Assembly: GCA_002633025.1 (NCBI GenBank)
Contig: NMRB01000840.1
Coordinates: forward strand, 193,162 to 257,161
DNA from: Notospermus geniculatus
Taxonomy: Eukaryota; Nemertea; Pilidiophora; Heteronemertea; Lineidae
Reading direction: 5' to 3'
DNA: 64,000 nucleotides
Below the pieces are notes generated by a model that was not told the DNA's origin, did no database searches, and saw nothing but the letters and a program-made list of their open reading frames with translations. Position 1 is the stretch's first letter. Each line of letters begins with the position of its first letter. Positions 21,357-33,917 of this stretch are shown here, piece by piece. Position numbers and translations under genes: made by a program.

Positions 21357-23333
21357 ATGAATTCATTCTTCCGCCGCAAGATGTTGATGTGTTCATTGAA
21401 GTTTTACGGCGTGCGAAGACTTTACTTCCTTGCCATTTTCATAATTGTTTGCTCCTTAATTATATTTGGATTGATTGGATTTCACACCCCACCTCATCAA
21501 AAGAAAAGTGATTTTTATGACCTGAAAAAGGGAGTAGTAGGAAATGCTGCGACTGCAGTTGGAATTCCATCACGTGTACCGGTGTTTCAATCAAATCTGG
21601 CAGAAAAGACATCAAAAGATGATTTCCAAACCAAGTACAACTATTCAAAAGTGTTACCGGTAATAGAGAAACAGAGTGACCAATCAAAGTCAGCGCTTAA
21701 TATACTGAAATTACTCCGTACCACAAAACCCAATTATAATGTTCATGCATTCTATTATCCTTGGTATGGAAACCCTAAGTTTGATAGAGTCTACCTTCAT
21801 TGGGGGCATGTGTATGTGCAGCATTGGAACGCCTTGTATGCCAAGCAGTGGCCATCAGGACGTCACACACCACCTGAAGATATTGGCTCCAACTTCTATC
21901 CATATCTTGGGACTTACAGTTCGAAAGACAAGAATGTTTTGGAGAGTCATATGAGGCAGATACGGGCAGCAGGAATAGGTAAGCGATAAAGTGGAGTATT
22001 CGGACTTGTTATGTTAGGGGTTCTGTATTTGTATGCAAGTAGGGTTCCTCAGACATTGGTGGGGAGGGGGATGCCATGCAGTGATCTCTGAAACATGAGA
22101 AAAGCATGGATTCCCAATTCTTTATCAGTAAGTTTGTTGGTTGAGTCGTCACATATCACTTCTGTAAATTGTAATTACATGTAATGCGATTCGTTCCAGG
22201 TGTTTTGGTCGTCTCATGGCTACCAGCCAATAGCAATGATGGTGAGGGTGAATCCTGGAACCTCCTCATGCCACTTTTACTCGATACTGCTCATAAGTAC
22301 TTATTAAAGGTAAATGTGGTACAATTACATTGAAACCTTCCTTAATGGACACCTCTACGTCAGGGGACACCATTTCATTAAGGACAGCAAAGTTTAGTGC
22401 TAAATTGGTGATATTATTTTGACCTCTGTAATCAGGACACCTCTCAATGGAGTACAACATCTGTCAGACCCAAAGATGTCCTTCATGGATAAGTGAGGTT
22501 CTGCTGTCCACTTATTGATGTCTACCCCAGAGATTTTTGTGGCCGAGAATGTCTTCTGACATCCATCTTCTTGTCAATTTCAGGTGGCTTTCCATCTCGA
22601 ACCGTACAAACACCGCAGCATCTTCTCCATACAGCACAACCTCAAATACATCTTCAAGAATTACGGTCACCATCCTGCTCTGTATAAACACCATCACAAT
22701 GGAAAATTACTCCCAATGATGTATGTTTATGATTCGTACGAAATAACGTTAGATCGCTGGCAGTACCTTTTAAAACCAAAAGGAAGGTACACCATCAGAG
22801 GATCAGATATTGATGCATTTTTCATTGGACTTCTTGTAAAGGCTTCCCATCGGAGAGAACTTCTTGAATCAGGCTTTGATGGCTTTTATACGTATTTTGC
22901 AAGCATTGGCTTCTCCTATGGTTCTAGTCCACAAAACTGGGGGAGTTTGTCCGCCTTCGCTCGGCAGAAAAACCTCATCTTTATTCCAAGCGTGGGACCA
23001 GGTTACGATGACACAAGAATTCGACCGTGGAATTACCAAAACAAAAAACCGAGGAATAACGGTAGTTATTTTCAGAAAAATTTCAATTTAGCGATGAAGG
23101 CTAAGACCAACATGATTAGCATAACATCGTTCAACGAGTGGCATGAGGGTACTCAGATTGAAATGGCATCGCCACATGATATTAGAAATTCATATGATGA
23201 TGTGATTTATTCCTATGAAGATTATGAGCCCAACCGCCCAGAGTACTACATCGCTCTCACCAATAAGTTGGTGAAATCATTCACTGATCAGAACCGCCTA
23301 TCAAAATCACGTGGGTCCAAGGATAGTAAATAA
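21357..23333 (+). CDS. MANEA: Glycoprotein endo-alpha-1,2-mannosidase (GH99)
   Basis: Three exons, 21357-21978, 22200-22309 and 22584-23333, join in phases 1 and 0 to give 493 codons. The enzyme cuts the internal alpha-1,2-mannose link carrying glucose on N-glycans in the Golgi, a bypass of ER glucosidase trimming (family knowledge). Residues about 20-42 form one membrane anchor after a short basic tail, giving type II topology. A variable stem follows, then the GH99 domain from NYNVHAFYYPWYGNP (about residue 123) onward with RHTPPEDIGSNFYP, FIPSVGPGYDDTRIRPWN and SFNEWHEGTQIE. The glutamates of FNEWHE, about residues 429 and 432, match the catalytic pair of human MANEA. The start was chosen as the first ATG before the anchor. 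MANEAL is the alternative name within the family. Confidence 0.97.
22310..22583. mobile_element. MANEA intron 2 with a Tc1-like GGACACCTCT repeat fragment
   Basis: 22325-22490 matches a family seen at 51420-51540, 62338-62640 and 62900-63070: a GAAACCTTCC-type end, then GGACACCTCT, CTGTAATCAGGACACCTCTC and AGATGTCC. The family looks like decayed non-autonomous Tc1/mariner or pogo copies. Confidence 0.55.
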
Positions 23334-23610
23334 ACTGTTGTTCACGATTGTCGAAGTTGCACCAATTCATAATCGCAAATTCGGAATTGATTGCAGGTGT
23401 CTGAGTGTCTTTATAAATCATTGCCGTAAGTCACAAGGGGAATTTCCCGTTGTACCAACCCTTATATCTGCAGGTGCTCTACGGGTCAGCTTTTTGTTTA
23501 GTAATGAATATGTTCTTTTGAACTAAGTGTTTATCAACTGCTGTGACATGACATTTAAAAACTTTTTTTTCTAGGTTAGTTGATCATTTACATTCCGTTT
23601 TATGTGAATA

Positions 23611-23846
23611 AAGTCCGGCAACATCTACCAGTAACGACGACCCAATGGAATGGGGAAGTTAGGAAATCGATAGGTGGATTTTCTACGGATCTTTAATCAC
23701 ACGCGGCTCTTGAATAACCGGTGCACAGCGCAAACAATCGGGGAAAGACCTCAAGTGGTCGGCAGGCATGATTAAAAACCACAAAGCTCTGCCACATTAC
23801 ATGACTTCCGCATTCCATTGGGTCGTAGTTAGATGTTGCTGGACTT
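23611..23846. mobile_element. TA-flanked MITE present only in block copy 1
   Basis: Ends AAGTCCGGCAACATCTA and TAGATGTTGCTGGACTT are inverted over about 40 bp and flanked by TA. The second block has an uninterrupted TA here (near 34755). It fits a Tc1/mariner-type MITE. Confidence 0.8.
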
Positions 23847-24642
23847 TACACACGTAGGTGCATTTACTCGTATTTTACTAAGTTATTTGAGCATTTTTTG
23901 TCAGGATATAGTATTGTTCTTGCATTCAGAGCACATATCAAATTTCATGATTATGTTTTGCATTTCATGTGACTCTTGAATGAACATTGAGGGATTCACT
24001 CCCTATGACCAGTAGAAATCATCGTACAAACAAACGAAGCCAAGGGTGCCCATTCTCCAGATAACATGATTCAGGTTATTGTCCTCTGTTGTGATACATG
24101 TAAGTGAACAAATTGGTAGGATGAACAATTTCTGTACTTCATTTCTAGTGTATTGATATGTAGAAACAAAGTCATTGTCATGGGTTCCGTTAAGTCATTT
24201 TGCACAAATTTTGCAGATTTCCAGGGATTTAACAACCCTTGAACATCAATGTGACATCAGTGTTTCGATTGCCTTTTTCTGATTGCCATTATTGTGACCT
24301 GTTTTGTCATTATAAGACGTCCGTTATGTGCCATAACTCTGCCTGAGGTGCTATCGTGATTGCACTGGTGTATCAATTGGTTGTTTTGTTATTTGTGATG
24401 GGGTGTTGTATGGGTCATAATCCTGTAAGACATAATAAGAAAACTGTGTACATATGTTCATATAATATTGTGATACAAGTAATTTGTTGTCCAATATATT
24501 CCTAATTAAATTATAAGTCCTTTAATTTACTGGTATACTTATTGAAGCTAAATACATGTACTTTAAATCCTTACACTGTTGCAAAGAAATCTTGCATTTA
24601 TCCAAAGTTTTGTCAGTTCAACTTTCATACCAAACATAACAC

Positions 24643-24813
24643 CACAGGGACTTGAGGCATGCATGGCAGGGGTGGTGGGTGATTCCGAGGTCCATAATAA
24701 CATATACATATTTCTGGGGTGTGTTCCCTGGGGGTCAGGGCACTGTCCATGGGGGTGCTTTTGGACCTCAAAAACACCCACCACCCCTGCCATGCATGCC
24801 TCAAGTCCCTGTG
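24643..24813. mobile_element. hAT-like MITE, CACAGGGACTTGAGG ends, copy 1
   Basis: A 171-bp palindromic element starting CACAGGGACTTGAGGCATGC and ending with its complement, with perfect 8-bp duplications CATAACAC at both sides. Ends and duplication fit hAT. Confidence 0.85.
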
Positions 24814-25276
24814 CATAACACTACATGAACTTAACACAACCAAAATTTTTAACTTTTGAAGCTGAAAATAATGGGATCAACAGAATCTTGTATTATTTTA
24901 GTAATCAAATGATTGTGTGTATGATAAATGATGAGAGTTCGTTATTGTGTTTCAACTGTCTGAAACCTGCCTTGGTTTTGTACTGCCCATGCAGAAATAT
25001 TACAAACAAAATAAATCCTGATTATTTTGCATTTAAAATGTGTTTGTTCTCTGATTTCACAATAAATTCTTTATGCTAATAGTGGATGATATCAGAAATT
25101 CTGAACCCGAGTCATTGTCGACAAACTTTGCATTATCGGAGAACAAGGGTGACACCTGGCAACGGAGGCAAGTACCGTACTAACATGTGGGCACTTGAGG
25201 GGAGTCAAGCATCAACATGATGGAGAATTTAATGATGCACATTTTAGCATTCTCCCCATATTCTGCAGGTTCCCAT

Positions 25277-25565
25277 TACACCTCTCGCAGTGTTTTGTTT
25301 CGCTTCGTACCTACGCTTCACAAACCACTGCTTCGAATGGCCGGGATTCTGCTGATTTACCACCAGATGGCACCACTACTGTTCCCGCTGCCGCGCGGGA
25401 GAAAGTGTTGTAGGATTTTGCTCAGTTGCAGCCTGATGGCGGGTGCTGATTGGTTGGACCGTAGTGGTGTCATTTGGCGGTAAATCGGCAGAATACCGGC
25501 CATTCGAAGCAGTGGTTTGTGAAGCGTAGGTAGGGAGCGAAACAAAACACTGCGAGAGGAGTGTA
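25277..25565. mobile_element. MITE, TACACTCCTCTCGCAGTG family, next to a gene start (copy 1)
   Basis: 289 bp with long inverted arms and perfect 8-bp duplications GTTCCCAT (25269-25276 and 25566-25573). It ends 111 bp before the ATG at 25677, so it probably overlaps the promoter or 5' untranslated region. Confidence 0.85.
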
Positions 25566-25676
25566 GTTCCCATCTGACAACACACTCAAAACTGTTTCAA
25601 GCGCAACGTTGTCATTTGCAGGTTTTTGTTGATTTGGCGCCCCATAGCCCACGCATTTGTTTTGACAACAGCCAAG

Positions 25677-28600
25677 ATGGCGGACGATCGGGGAGAAGTG
25701 GACGAAAAGGAGATTTCTCAGGTGAAATCAACGCCATCAAAGGGGAACAAGAATACTCACAGTGTGTCGGGTGATAAGGTTAGTATACATAGAATTCATT
25801 TCATGATATTTTATTTGAAATTGATGCGTATTTCTTTAGACAGGGAACATTTTCTTTCCCCCATCATGTACATTGTATACCACTATATGCATATGGGGCG
25901 CCATTTAGGACAGAATTGATATATGAGTTGGGAGTTCTTCGGAGTCGTAGGCAGGTTTACGTCAGGTCGGGGAAACATCACATGCCTTAGGCTACTCTTC
26001 GTTGGATTGGAGAGATAGGCCTATTATTGGGCGGGCCCGTACGTATGGGGCAATTATCAAGATTCACCCACCCACGACGAATCTGCATGTTTTCTTTTCC
26101 AGACCACAAAAGATGATTCCGTCCTTTCTTCACTCAACTTGAAGTACAACATCCGATCCCAATCATCCCTCAGCAGCGTGCTCAAGGATTATGGTCTTCC
26201 TGAGGAGAAGAAGAAACGCAAAAAAGTAATTGGCCGATTTACTCAAAGGCACCAATCAGTGCCAGTATGCCTCTCTTAGTCTCTTAGGCCCTCTACCAGT
26301 CCCTGCCGTCTCCAGTCACTGGAATGGGTGCCTTATGGTACTGGTCATGCTGGTCACTGCTATGAGCAGGATGCCTCCATTTTTTTCGGATGGGACTGGA
26401 GCCGGGGACTGGAGGACAACCCTCATTACCTCTGCACAGTGGCCATTTTGTTGACCTCTGGCCTGCCATGATATCTGCATTGAAAGTTTTCTTAATATGG
26501 TCAGTAAATGAATTTTCTTCTCCATTGTTAGAAAACTGACCCTGAGTCAAAAACAGGGAGGCGGCATGTGGAGGACTTTGTTGAAGATGAAAGAGAGAAG
26601 GAAAGACGGCTTCTAAGGGAGAAGGTAGGCCAGCGGATGAATTGTGGGCAGTTCTGCACAAGTGGGCCACAGCCAACCCCTGTCTGCTACATTTCCAAAA
26701 TTACATGGTTGACTGGCAAGTTCAGTTGTCCCGTCATACAAATTTCCTATTTAAGAATTGACTCAAACCCGAGGGCTTTATTCCAGAAATGCGAGCAGGT
26801 TATGCTAGACCTGGATGCGTTGAAAAACCACTACTATACTCAATACATGGAGATGCTGAAACAGAGAGTGAGGAAACAACATATAGATATCAAACAGAGG
26901 TCAAATGAGTTTGCAAGACAGGTGAAGGAACAGAAGGAAGCTGCGAGTCAACGCGTCAAGAAACGCTTGACAAAACACACTCTGACGACGGATAATTCAT
27001 TCTTGAAGGACATTCAGAAGACACACATTCATGAGGTAAGTTAGGCACATGCGAGCCGCTCTGGCAAAACCAGACGCTTGTCGCTCAGAAGTTGAGCCTA
27101 AACAAAATAAGGTGACACCAGCAGAGAATGGAAGAAATAGATTCTGTCAGATTTCATAAGGGATCGTCTCCAAATTGTTTTCGTTTCAAACGCGTTTCAA
27201 ACGTATGTCAATATCGTTTGAAAATCGTTTGAAATTTTTATACTCCAACGAAACTGAAGTGATTTTCCAACGATTTTCCAAATGGTTTTGAAACGAATTC
27301 TCCCCAAACGAAAACCAAACGGAAAGTACCAAACGAATTCCGCAACGAAGTGCAAACGTTTTTGTTCCCAACGAAAATGAAACGTTTCATGCACCGAATG
27401 AAATTCAAACGTTTTTAGCGCCGATCAGAATGCAAAATGTTTTCATGTCAAACGAAATGCAAACGTTTCTTGTGCTTGGAAGAAAACGTTGTTCATTTGA
27501 AACGCATTGGAACGTTTGTCTCGCTCGACAAAATTCTAAAACGTTTCTCTGAAGAATATCAAACGAATATTTCGTTTGGGATGAAACGAAAATGCGGGCC
27601 ATGTCAAACGTTTTTCAAGCAGTTCTCAAACGAATTTTTTCGTTTCAATTTCGTTTATGAAAAGTCGTTTGAAATTCGTTTCAACGAATTCCAAACGTTT
27701 GTATTTTGGAGACGATCCCTAATAGGCAGAGACTGACAAACTGAGAAACTGACAAACCTTTGGTTTCAACCTGCCAAGGTAAGAGCGACAAGCGTCTGGT
27801 TTTACCAGGGCGGCTCAGATATCATCTTGAAACATCCAGGCCTACTCAATGCTCCTTGTCACTGTAGTGCAAATGACCAGAATTTCTCAGGTTGGGTGTA
27901 TGCTGGCTTTAACTCTGTGAATTTTGTTTATACATTTAACAGAATTTTATGTTTGTGACCTTGCTCTGCAGTACTGAGGCTCATTAGGTCATTTCTTTTG
28001 TCAGATTCTAGCGAGAGAAAGGAAGCTGAGAAAGGAAGGAAAGTTCAAGACCATTGAGGAAGTTTCAGAATCACGGCCGAGCACCCGGGAACAGAATACT
28101 GCACGATGGGCGGTGACACAGCAGGCTCAACATGTTTACAAGGTAGGGCCTAAACTGTTTTGGCTGTCAAGTTTCTCGTTCACTGGATACATCCTAGTTG
28201 ATTCGATGGAGGAATGGCATTGAAATGGGTCGTGGGAATTCAAGGAGTTCATTTTTTTTTTGTTATACATTTATTGTGAAACTAAAGATAGAAGTACAAA
28301 AGGGCCAACGCCGAGGCATTACTGGCCCAAGGAGTTCATTGATTGGTCAGTTGATCGATCGATCAGTAAGCATGGCCACTTTTGTCCTCAAGTCAGGGAC
28401 ATGCAGCATTCAAACCAAAGACTTGTTTTCCTTTGAAAGGTAGAGGCTGGACATAATGAGCATCAACTGCACTGTTTGTATTTGTATTCCGTCAAGGCCG
28501 AAGCCATAGCATTATTGGCCCTTGTGAGTACGGAGGAGGCCATCTCAAGCTACTCATGTTCCTCACTTGGATGGGGTCTTTTACTTGCCCTTGCAAAGAA

Positions 28601-31600
28601 ACAAGGTACAAGGCACCACGGCTTACTGTCCCATGCGACGGATGTGAAGAGCCGGGAATGAAATCTCATATGGCCCGGGCTGGATTCGAACCCGGGACCT
28701 GCCACTTGCTGAGCGGACGTGATAACCACTCGGCTATCAGGGCTCCTCAATAACCTGCGCTGCGCTGTTCACGGAAATAGCTCGTGTCTCAGTGGGACAG
28801 AATATCTGAATGATTGAATTTTTAATTGAATGTCTCTGTTTGATTTTGCAGCAACCATCTCGAGGCAAAGACCGTCGTCGTGGCTCATTGAATTTGACGA
28901 GAAAGTCAAAAGAGAAAGACAAAGATGAAATTCAATTTCCTCGGGTTCGTATTAAGACTTAACAAGGTTCTTTTTTCTTCCATATCTCGCCATTTACCCC
29001 TCATAATGCTGAAATGAGATGCTGAAGTTTCACTAGGGCAATGATGCTGTATAATTAGTGTCGTGCCTCTTTTGCGATATCTGAGGTTTGACTTCCCATT
29101 TCTTGAGTTTGTAGGGTGTAACTCAGACCTCGCTGATTTATTCTGTCACACTTGTACTCTAATGGCTGTCCTTTATTTTATGATTCAGGTGGAGATGCCC
29201 AAGTTACACTGCTTCACAATGAGCCTGGCCAAGCCACCGCCAGATCCAGTCGAGGTAATTGTTTATCATTCAACCTCCCTTGGTTACCTTCAGCTGAGGC
29301 ATCTGTAAACATAATAGGCCTACCGGTACGAAATGTTTTTCGTGTAGATTTTGGCCACAAGTCCCCCCCCCCCAGAGAGCCCCATACCCTAGCTGAAACG
29401 CTGACTACACCCCTGGCCTTGGAAGGTTTGTTGATATGGTTCTTGGGCCTGTTTGATAAGTTTGTACTAAGTTGAATGTTCTCTTTCTAGGAGCAGAGGA
29501 AAGTCGACTTAGCCATCAGGGAAAGAGAGAGAAAACTGTTTCTTTACAAACTGCAGAAGATGTATCAATTAGCGATGGCAAATACGGCTTCTGCAAATAG
29601 GTGAGTGAATGATACTGCTCCATTTGTTAGGCCCTTCTCCACCTGATAGGGCCTTGTCTCTAATGCCCATCAACTAGCTCTTATGCAGTTCAAGTGAAGG
29701 TGAATGGTGATAAGATTAGTTAAATGAACTGGAACGCCTCGCTGGCTTACCATCAGTGCTGCCATCTACACTGGGCTTCGTAGGAGTCAGTAAGGCCCCT
29801 ATAACATAGGCGTATACGGTATATGAAAATGCCGGTTAACAAAGGCTTCAAATGGATTCACGACCGTGAAGCCATTGTTAACGGCCATTTTCGTATACCG
29901 TATACTTCTGTGTAATAGGGGCCTTAGACTTGCATCTGACATACTACCCCAGAAGATTTTGGGTGCTAAAAACCTGCCGCAGTCTGAAGTGTTGTCCTCT
30001 GATTTCCTTTTGACATTGCGGCCTTCTCGAAGTCCAGGCAAGTCCATGATGGTCTGTTAACTCAAAAGGTTTTCTGGTCCGTCCATTTTAAATAACTTGG
30101 CAGATTTTCTTTTCTTTGCAGGATTCTAGATAAGCATGACCCTGATGACCTCTTCCTCCTGATGGATGGCCCTAACGTCAGTGACAAGGTCAGTGCCCTT
30201 TTTCTACGACTTCTCCCTGAATGTTTATGCTAAGTTCTCTGTCAGGCATATTGGACAATAAACACACATTGCTTCATGATTTTGTCATTTTAGACCAGTC
30301 ACTACGCCCTGAAACCTTCCGCTATTCAACATGAGGGAGATGGTGACGCCGGCTTCTTCCTAACAAATCAAACATGGCCGCCTGGCAAGTACAGGATTGG
30401 TACAATCCCAGAGGAGCAGGAGTCCGAGGCGGAGACCAGACAATCTTTTGTGACGCATCAGACGGGGACAGGGGAGATTGTGGAACGAACGGGTAGTTGT
30501 GTTTCTGAACCATCCAGTAGGAAGGGGCAGATTGGCGTGGAGGATTCTGAAAGGTGAGGGTTGTTTTTCATCTGAATATTGAGCTCGAACTTAGCTCATG
30601 ATTGGCTCTTTAGACAATACTGAGGAATTGTACCATGATGTAGGAGGAAACCTACTCAGACATCTCTCGATCACAGAATACCAGTTCCAACTGTGTTTCA
30701 AAAAGTGTTCCGTCTGACACCAAAACATTTTCACCGTTCTTTTGTCTACTGATGAAAGGCTGTTTCTTGAAACTCGACAATATTCATGTCATATCTAGGT
30801 ATCATGACACTCTAAATTATGACACTGCAAACTGATTTATCTATTAGCCCTAGTCTGACAGCAGAAAGTACTTTTGGTGTCGGACGGAACGATAGATTTT
30901 GCTGGTAAGCTCAATATTTTTTGATACCCTCCTCCAAATAAGTGTACACTGTACATCCCAGGTAGAGAAACTAATAGCTAAAGGTCTATATTATTGATTA
31001 CTATACTTGATTTTTGGAAAATCAATGGCACAAATCTTTGTGATCATTTCAAATTTGAATTTTGCCCCATTTTCTTGGGTTACCAATTTTGAAACACACC
31101 CCTGTGATCTTGGACTCCCTGACTCCCAAGGTTGTTGAACCAATGAGAAGTTTGAAGCTCCAATGCAGTACCGGTACAAGCAATCCAGGTGTCACTGACG
31201 GTCTTGTTAGGTTAAGTTCACATTGTATGTGCTGCTGCTACTTGTGATATTATGGCTTGGATCATAACTGAACAACTCAATTGAAATAATAACCAAATGT
31301 TTTTTCCTTCAGGTCAAAAACAATGCCAGAAATTACGAGAGAGAAGTCGATACCGCTCAGTATGAATGAACTTGTTGCTCAATGTCCTGATGAGGGGAAG
31401 ATCTTGGTAAGTTAGGCGAGTTTTCTCACTCAAGTTGGCTTTTCATGGGCAACTCAGCCAAAGAAAACTATGGGCAGTTGTTTCTGGCACTGGTGGTCAA
31501 GGTGTAAGCAGTGTGAAAACCAACAATGGCGAATTGCTCATTGAGAGCCAACTCACAGGAGAAAACTGTCATGTTGAGGAGCCTTAAATTTTAAATTTAA

Positions 31601-31924
31601 AAAAAATTTAACCTCCAATACTGGAGAATAAAAGATACATATTTACACGGACACATTGAACTGACTAAACAATGTACAGACATGAGAATGACAATAAAAC
31701 ATTTGAGGAGCCATTTAAACCGATCGACAGCCAAGTTCGGTTTGAAAGTTGACCCGATTTAAACCATGCTAGAAAAGTCAGGATGGTGTCTCTAAACTGA
31801 AATTTGTGATTTGTCTCTTTCAAAGTTGCCTTATTTCAACATTTCTTTTCAGGAATCCAAGGGTTTGAGCTCTTTCTGGATCAATTATATGAAGGCGGGG
31901 AAGCCCGTGACTGTGAACACCTGA
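25677..31924 (+). CDS. Unrecognised 12-exon gene with basic coiled coil, block copy 1
   Basis: Exons 25677-25778, 26103-26225, 26532-26624, 26787-27035, 28005-28142, 28852-28944, 29189-29254, 29491-29600, 30122-30188, 30294-30553, 31313-31406 and 31853-31924 join with GT-AG sites and matching phases into 488 codons. The start ATG lies in CCAAGATGGCGG, a common housekeeping start context. Residues 70-235 are rich in Lys, Arg, Glu and Gln (DEREKERRLLREK, QRVRKQHIDIKQRSNEF, ARERKLRKEGKF) and probably form coiled coil. A second helical stretch is IRERERKLFLYKLQKMYQLA (about 297-316). Later parts are LDKHDPDDLFLLMDGPN and a C-terminus ending FWINYMKAGKPVTVNT. No membrane segment or enzyme motif is visible and I do not recognise the family. 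Exon 6 has a weak GTTCGT donor. Confidence 0.82.
27160..27719. mobile_element. MITE packed with AAACG/CGTTT motifs, empty site in the other copy
   Basis: 560 bp in intron 4. Ends GGGATCGTCTCCAAA and TTTTGGAGACGATCCC are inverted, flanked by TAA (27157-27159 and 27720-27722). The second block reads through TTTCATAATAGGC near 38400 with no insert. Three-base TAA duplications and GGG ends fit PIF/Harbinger. The interior repeats CAAACG, CGTTTG and AAACGTTT dozens of times at irregular spacing. Confidence 0.85.
28468..28746 (-). mobile_element. tRNA-derived SINE, copy 2
   Basis: Same family as 13996-14277. The head reads TAGCCGAGTGGTTATCACG with B box GGTTCGAATCC, and the tail again is of ATACAAATACAAA type. 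It lies in intron 5 of the unrecognised gene, copy 1. Confidence 0.8.
29791..29926. mobile_element. MITE, TAAGGCCCCTAT ends with GTATACGGTATA core arms, copy 1
   Basis: TAAGGCCCCTATAACATAG and CTGTGTAATAGGGGCCTTA are inverted. The inner arms carry GTATACGG against CCGTATAC, and GCCGGTTAACAAAGGC against GCCATTGTTAACGGCC. Confidence 0.8.
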
Positions 31925-33159
31925 TGTGCCAACTTCACTCAATCGTCAGACTAGTTTTGTCTTGTCGCCTGATCATCTGCTTCTGTTCATACTGCCATCT
32001 GTTGGACTCGTTTCTGTTCAATGTTACCGAGTTGAGTGTACGTCGTTTCTTCTTCATTGTAGCTTTCCCTGGCAAACTGAATTGTACAGCATAGCCAAGA
32101 TGTAATGTACACCTGTCAGGCCATGTCTACAGTTAACAAATGCTTGGGATTTCAACTGTTCCAACTTGACGAACTTTCTGTCTGTGATATTACTTTTGAT
32201 TTGGCTGTAAATGAATGCACACAGTCATGTCCTGATTCATGTTCTAAGTGTACCGGTACATGTACATATCAATACAAATTACTTAGATCTGCTGAAGGTG
32301 ATACGTTGACTGCTTTAGGAGACATGTCTCTGTTTTCACCTTATTTTCAAAATCCGTCCTTGTTTGATAAAAGAAATGTCTTGTTAATAAATGAAATGAA
32401 AATATTATCAGCTTTATTTTCCTTACTTCATGGGACCATCTTGGAACCACAGCACAAGCCACTTAAAAGAATCCTTGCTAATAAAGGCAAGAAATCAAGG
32501 ATTACAAAGGATAATACTGATTTATTTGGTAAGGGAGTATTAACGTGTTCATATAACAATCATCAGCAATATTTCCATCATAATATCATTGCCAGCATGT
32601 CCTAATTTGGCTCTTCAGCGTGGGTTATGCCACAGAGACATACAGTAGGTACTGAAACTTGACTTCAACAATTTTGACCATGTTAGCAATTTGAACACCA
32701 GCGTATGATGTACCTACCAGTAATCAATTTTGAAGCGCGAGAGCTCTGCTAATTGAAAACTATGACAACGACATTGACATAACTGGCAGTTGTCCTTGCT
32801 GACCCTGACACACAGCATCCGGCAAGTGAGGTAATCAGAAGTTCACAATGCTCACTCCCTCCGTCACTGCATACAAACAGTTTCTGTGCGGTGACGACGG
32901 GGCCGAGTGTGCAGAACCTTCGATATTCTCAGGATGGGCACACAGGTTCCATCATCATCCTCTCACCATTTCCCTTCCCACCAAAATTGTACTGCACTTG
33001 GCACAGTAACACATAACAACAAATTGCACATGTATCATAAAACATTTACTAGTATTTATGTACCGGTACCGGTATTGCAATCATTAACAAATTTGCTCGA
33101 AATATACAAATAAGGCTCCACTTTACACAGATCACAGTAACACGAAGCACCTTCTCTAT

Positions 33160-33677
33160 TGCTATCCTTTGGGTTATAAACAGCAAACAGGCCAAACCAG
33201 GATTAACCCTTTCTGGCTCTCCCACCGTGATTATGTTGCCCACAGACATCGGACTAGACTCTCCGAAGACCTTAAAAATAACCTGCATGGCCTACGGAGA
33301 TATATATTTTCTCACCGTATTCATGATGATCTATGTTATTTCTGTACAATATTTTAAGAAGACCCGTTTTCAACTTCATGCATGTCTGTACCTCCTACGG
33401 ATTTCAGGTTACATATTCCACCAACCTGCTCACCCATGCACAAAAGTTTAAAAACAGTCCACCGACGAGGCGTAGACATTCACAAACAGTCACTGTCACT
33501 CCCACTTGGAGAAGCACAACCCCTGCCCCCATCATCCCCACCCCCGCCAATGTGAACACCAGCAGACTGCTGATGACAAATGGTTGGTCATCAGTGGCTA
33601 GAAAACCACAGGTGGCCTCTCCTGTGTTTCAATTAGACAACGACGAATGGATCGCACCGCTAATAGACCAACCCTGA
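33160..33677 (+). other. Possible Ig-like coding exons, weakly supported
   Basis: One frame reads PGLTLSGSPTVIMLPTDIGL and then DSPKTLKITCMAYGD, which looks like the first half of an immunoglobulin-type domain (Cys after a beta-strand pattern). It follows an AG acceptor near 33200. A second frame after TTTCAG at 33408 reads on through PPTRRRHSQTVTV to IAPLIDQP and a stop. Both survive in the second block with few replacements. An upstream frame suggesting another exon is stopped in copy 2 (TGG to TAG near 42566), so the case is weak. Confidence 0.25.
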
Positions 33678-33917
33678 TGTCGACCACTGTAACATCCGTC
33701 ATCGTTCTGCCATATGATGAGTAGGCGCACATTAATAGGAGAATGATTCACGATAACACGTTTCTTCTGTCCTAAAGACCAACCCACCCAATCCCCACAC
33801 TGTAACAATAACATTGTTCTGCCATAATTTAGGCACACACCAATAATGGCAAATTATTTGCGATGTCATTTGGTCAGCCTTAAAAAGCACCCCATCCCCA
33901 GGACTGAAGATTGGATC

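Larger units (their letters stand above)
23334..25276. other. MANEA 3' flank and intergenic DNA
   Basis: No coding frame. AATAAA occurs at 23606, where a MITE begins, and again near 25010 and 25060. Two MITEs lie at 23611-23846 and 24643-24813. The region recurs at about 34460-36212 with several 6-bp TA-type differences. Confidence 0.6.

Noticed and set aside
22313-22490. Functional regulatory element in MANEA intron 2
   Set aside because: The sequence belongs to a dispersed GGACACCTCT repeat family found at three other places in the window.
28675-28745. tRNA gene (good B box GGTTCGAATCC)
   Set aside because: It is the head of a SINE repeated at 13996-14277 with a body and tail; the cloverleaf is not complete.
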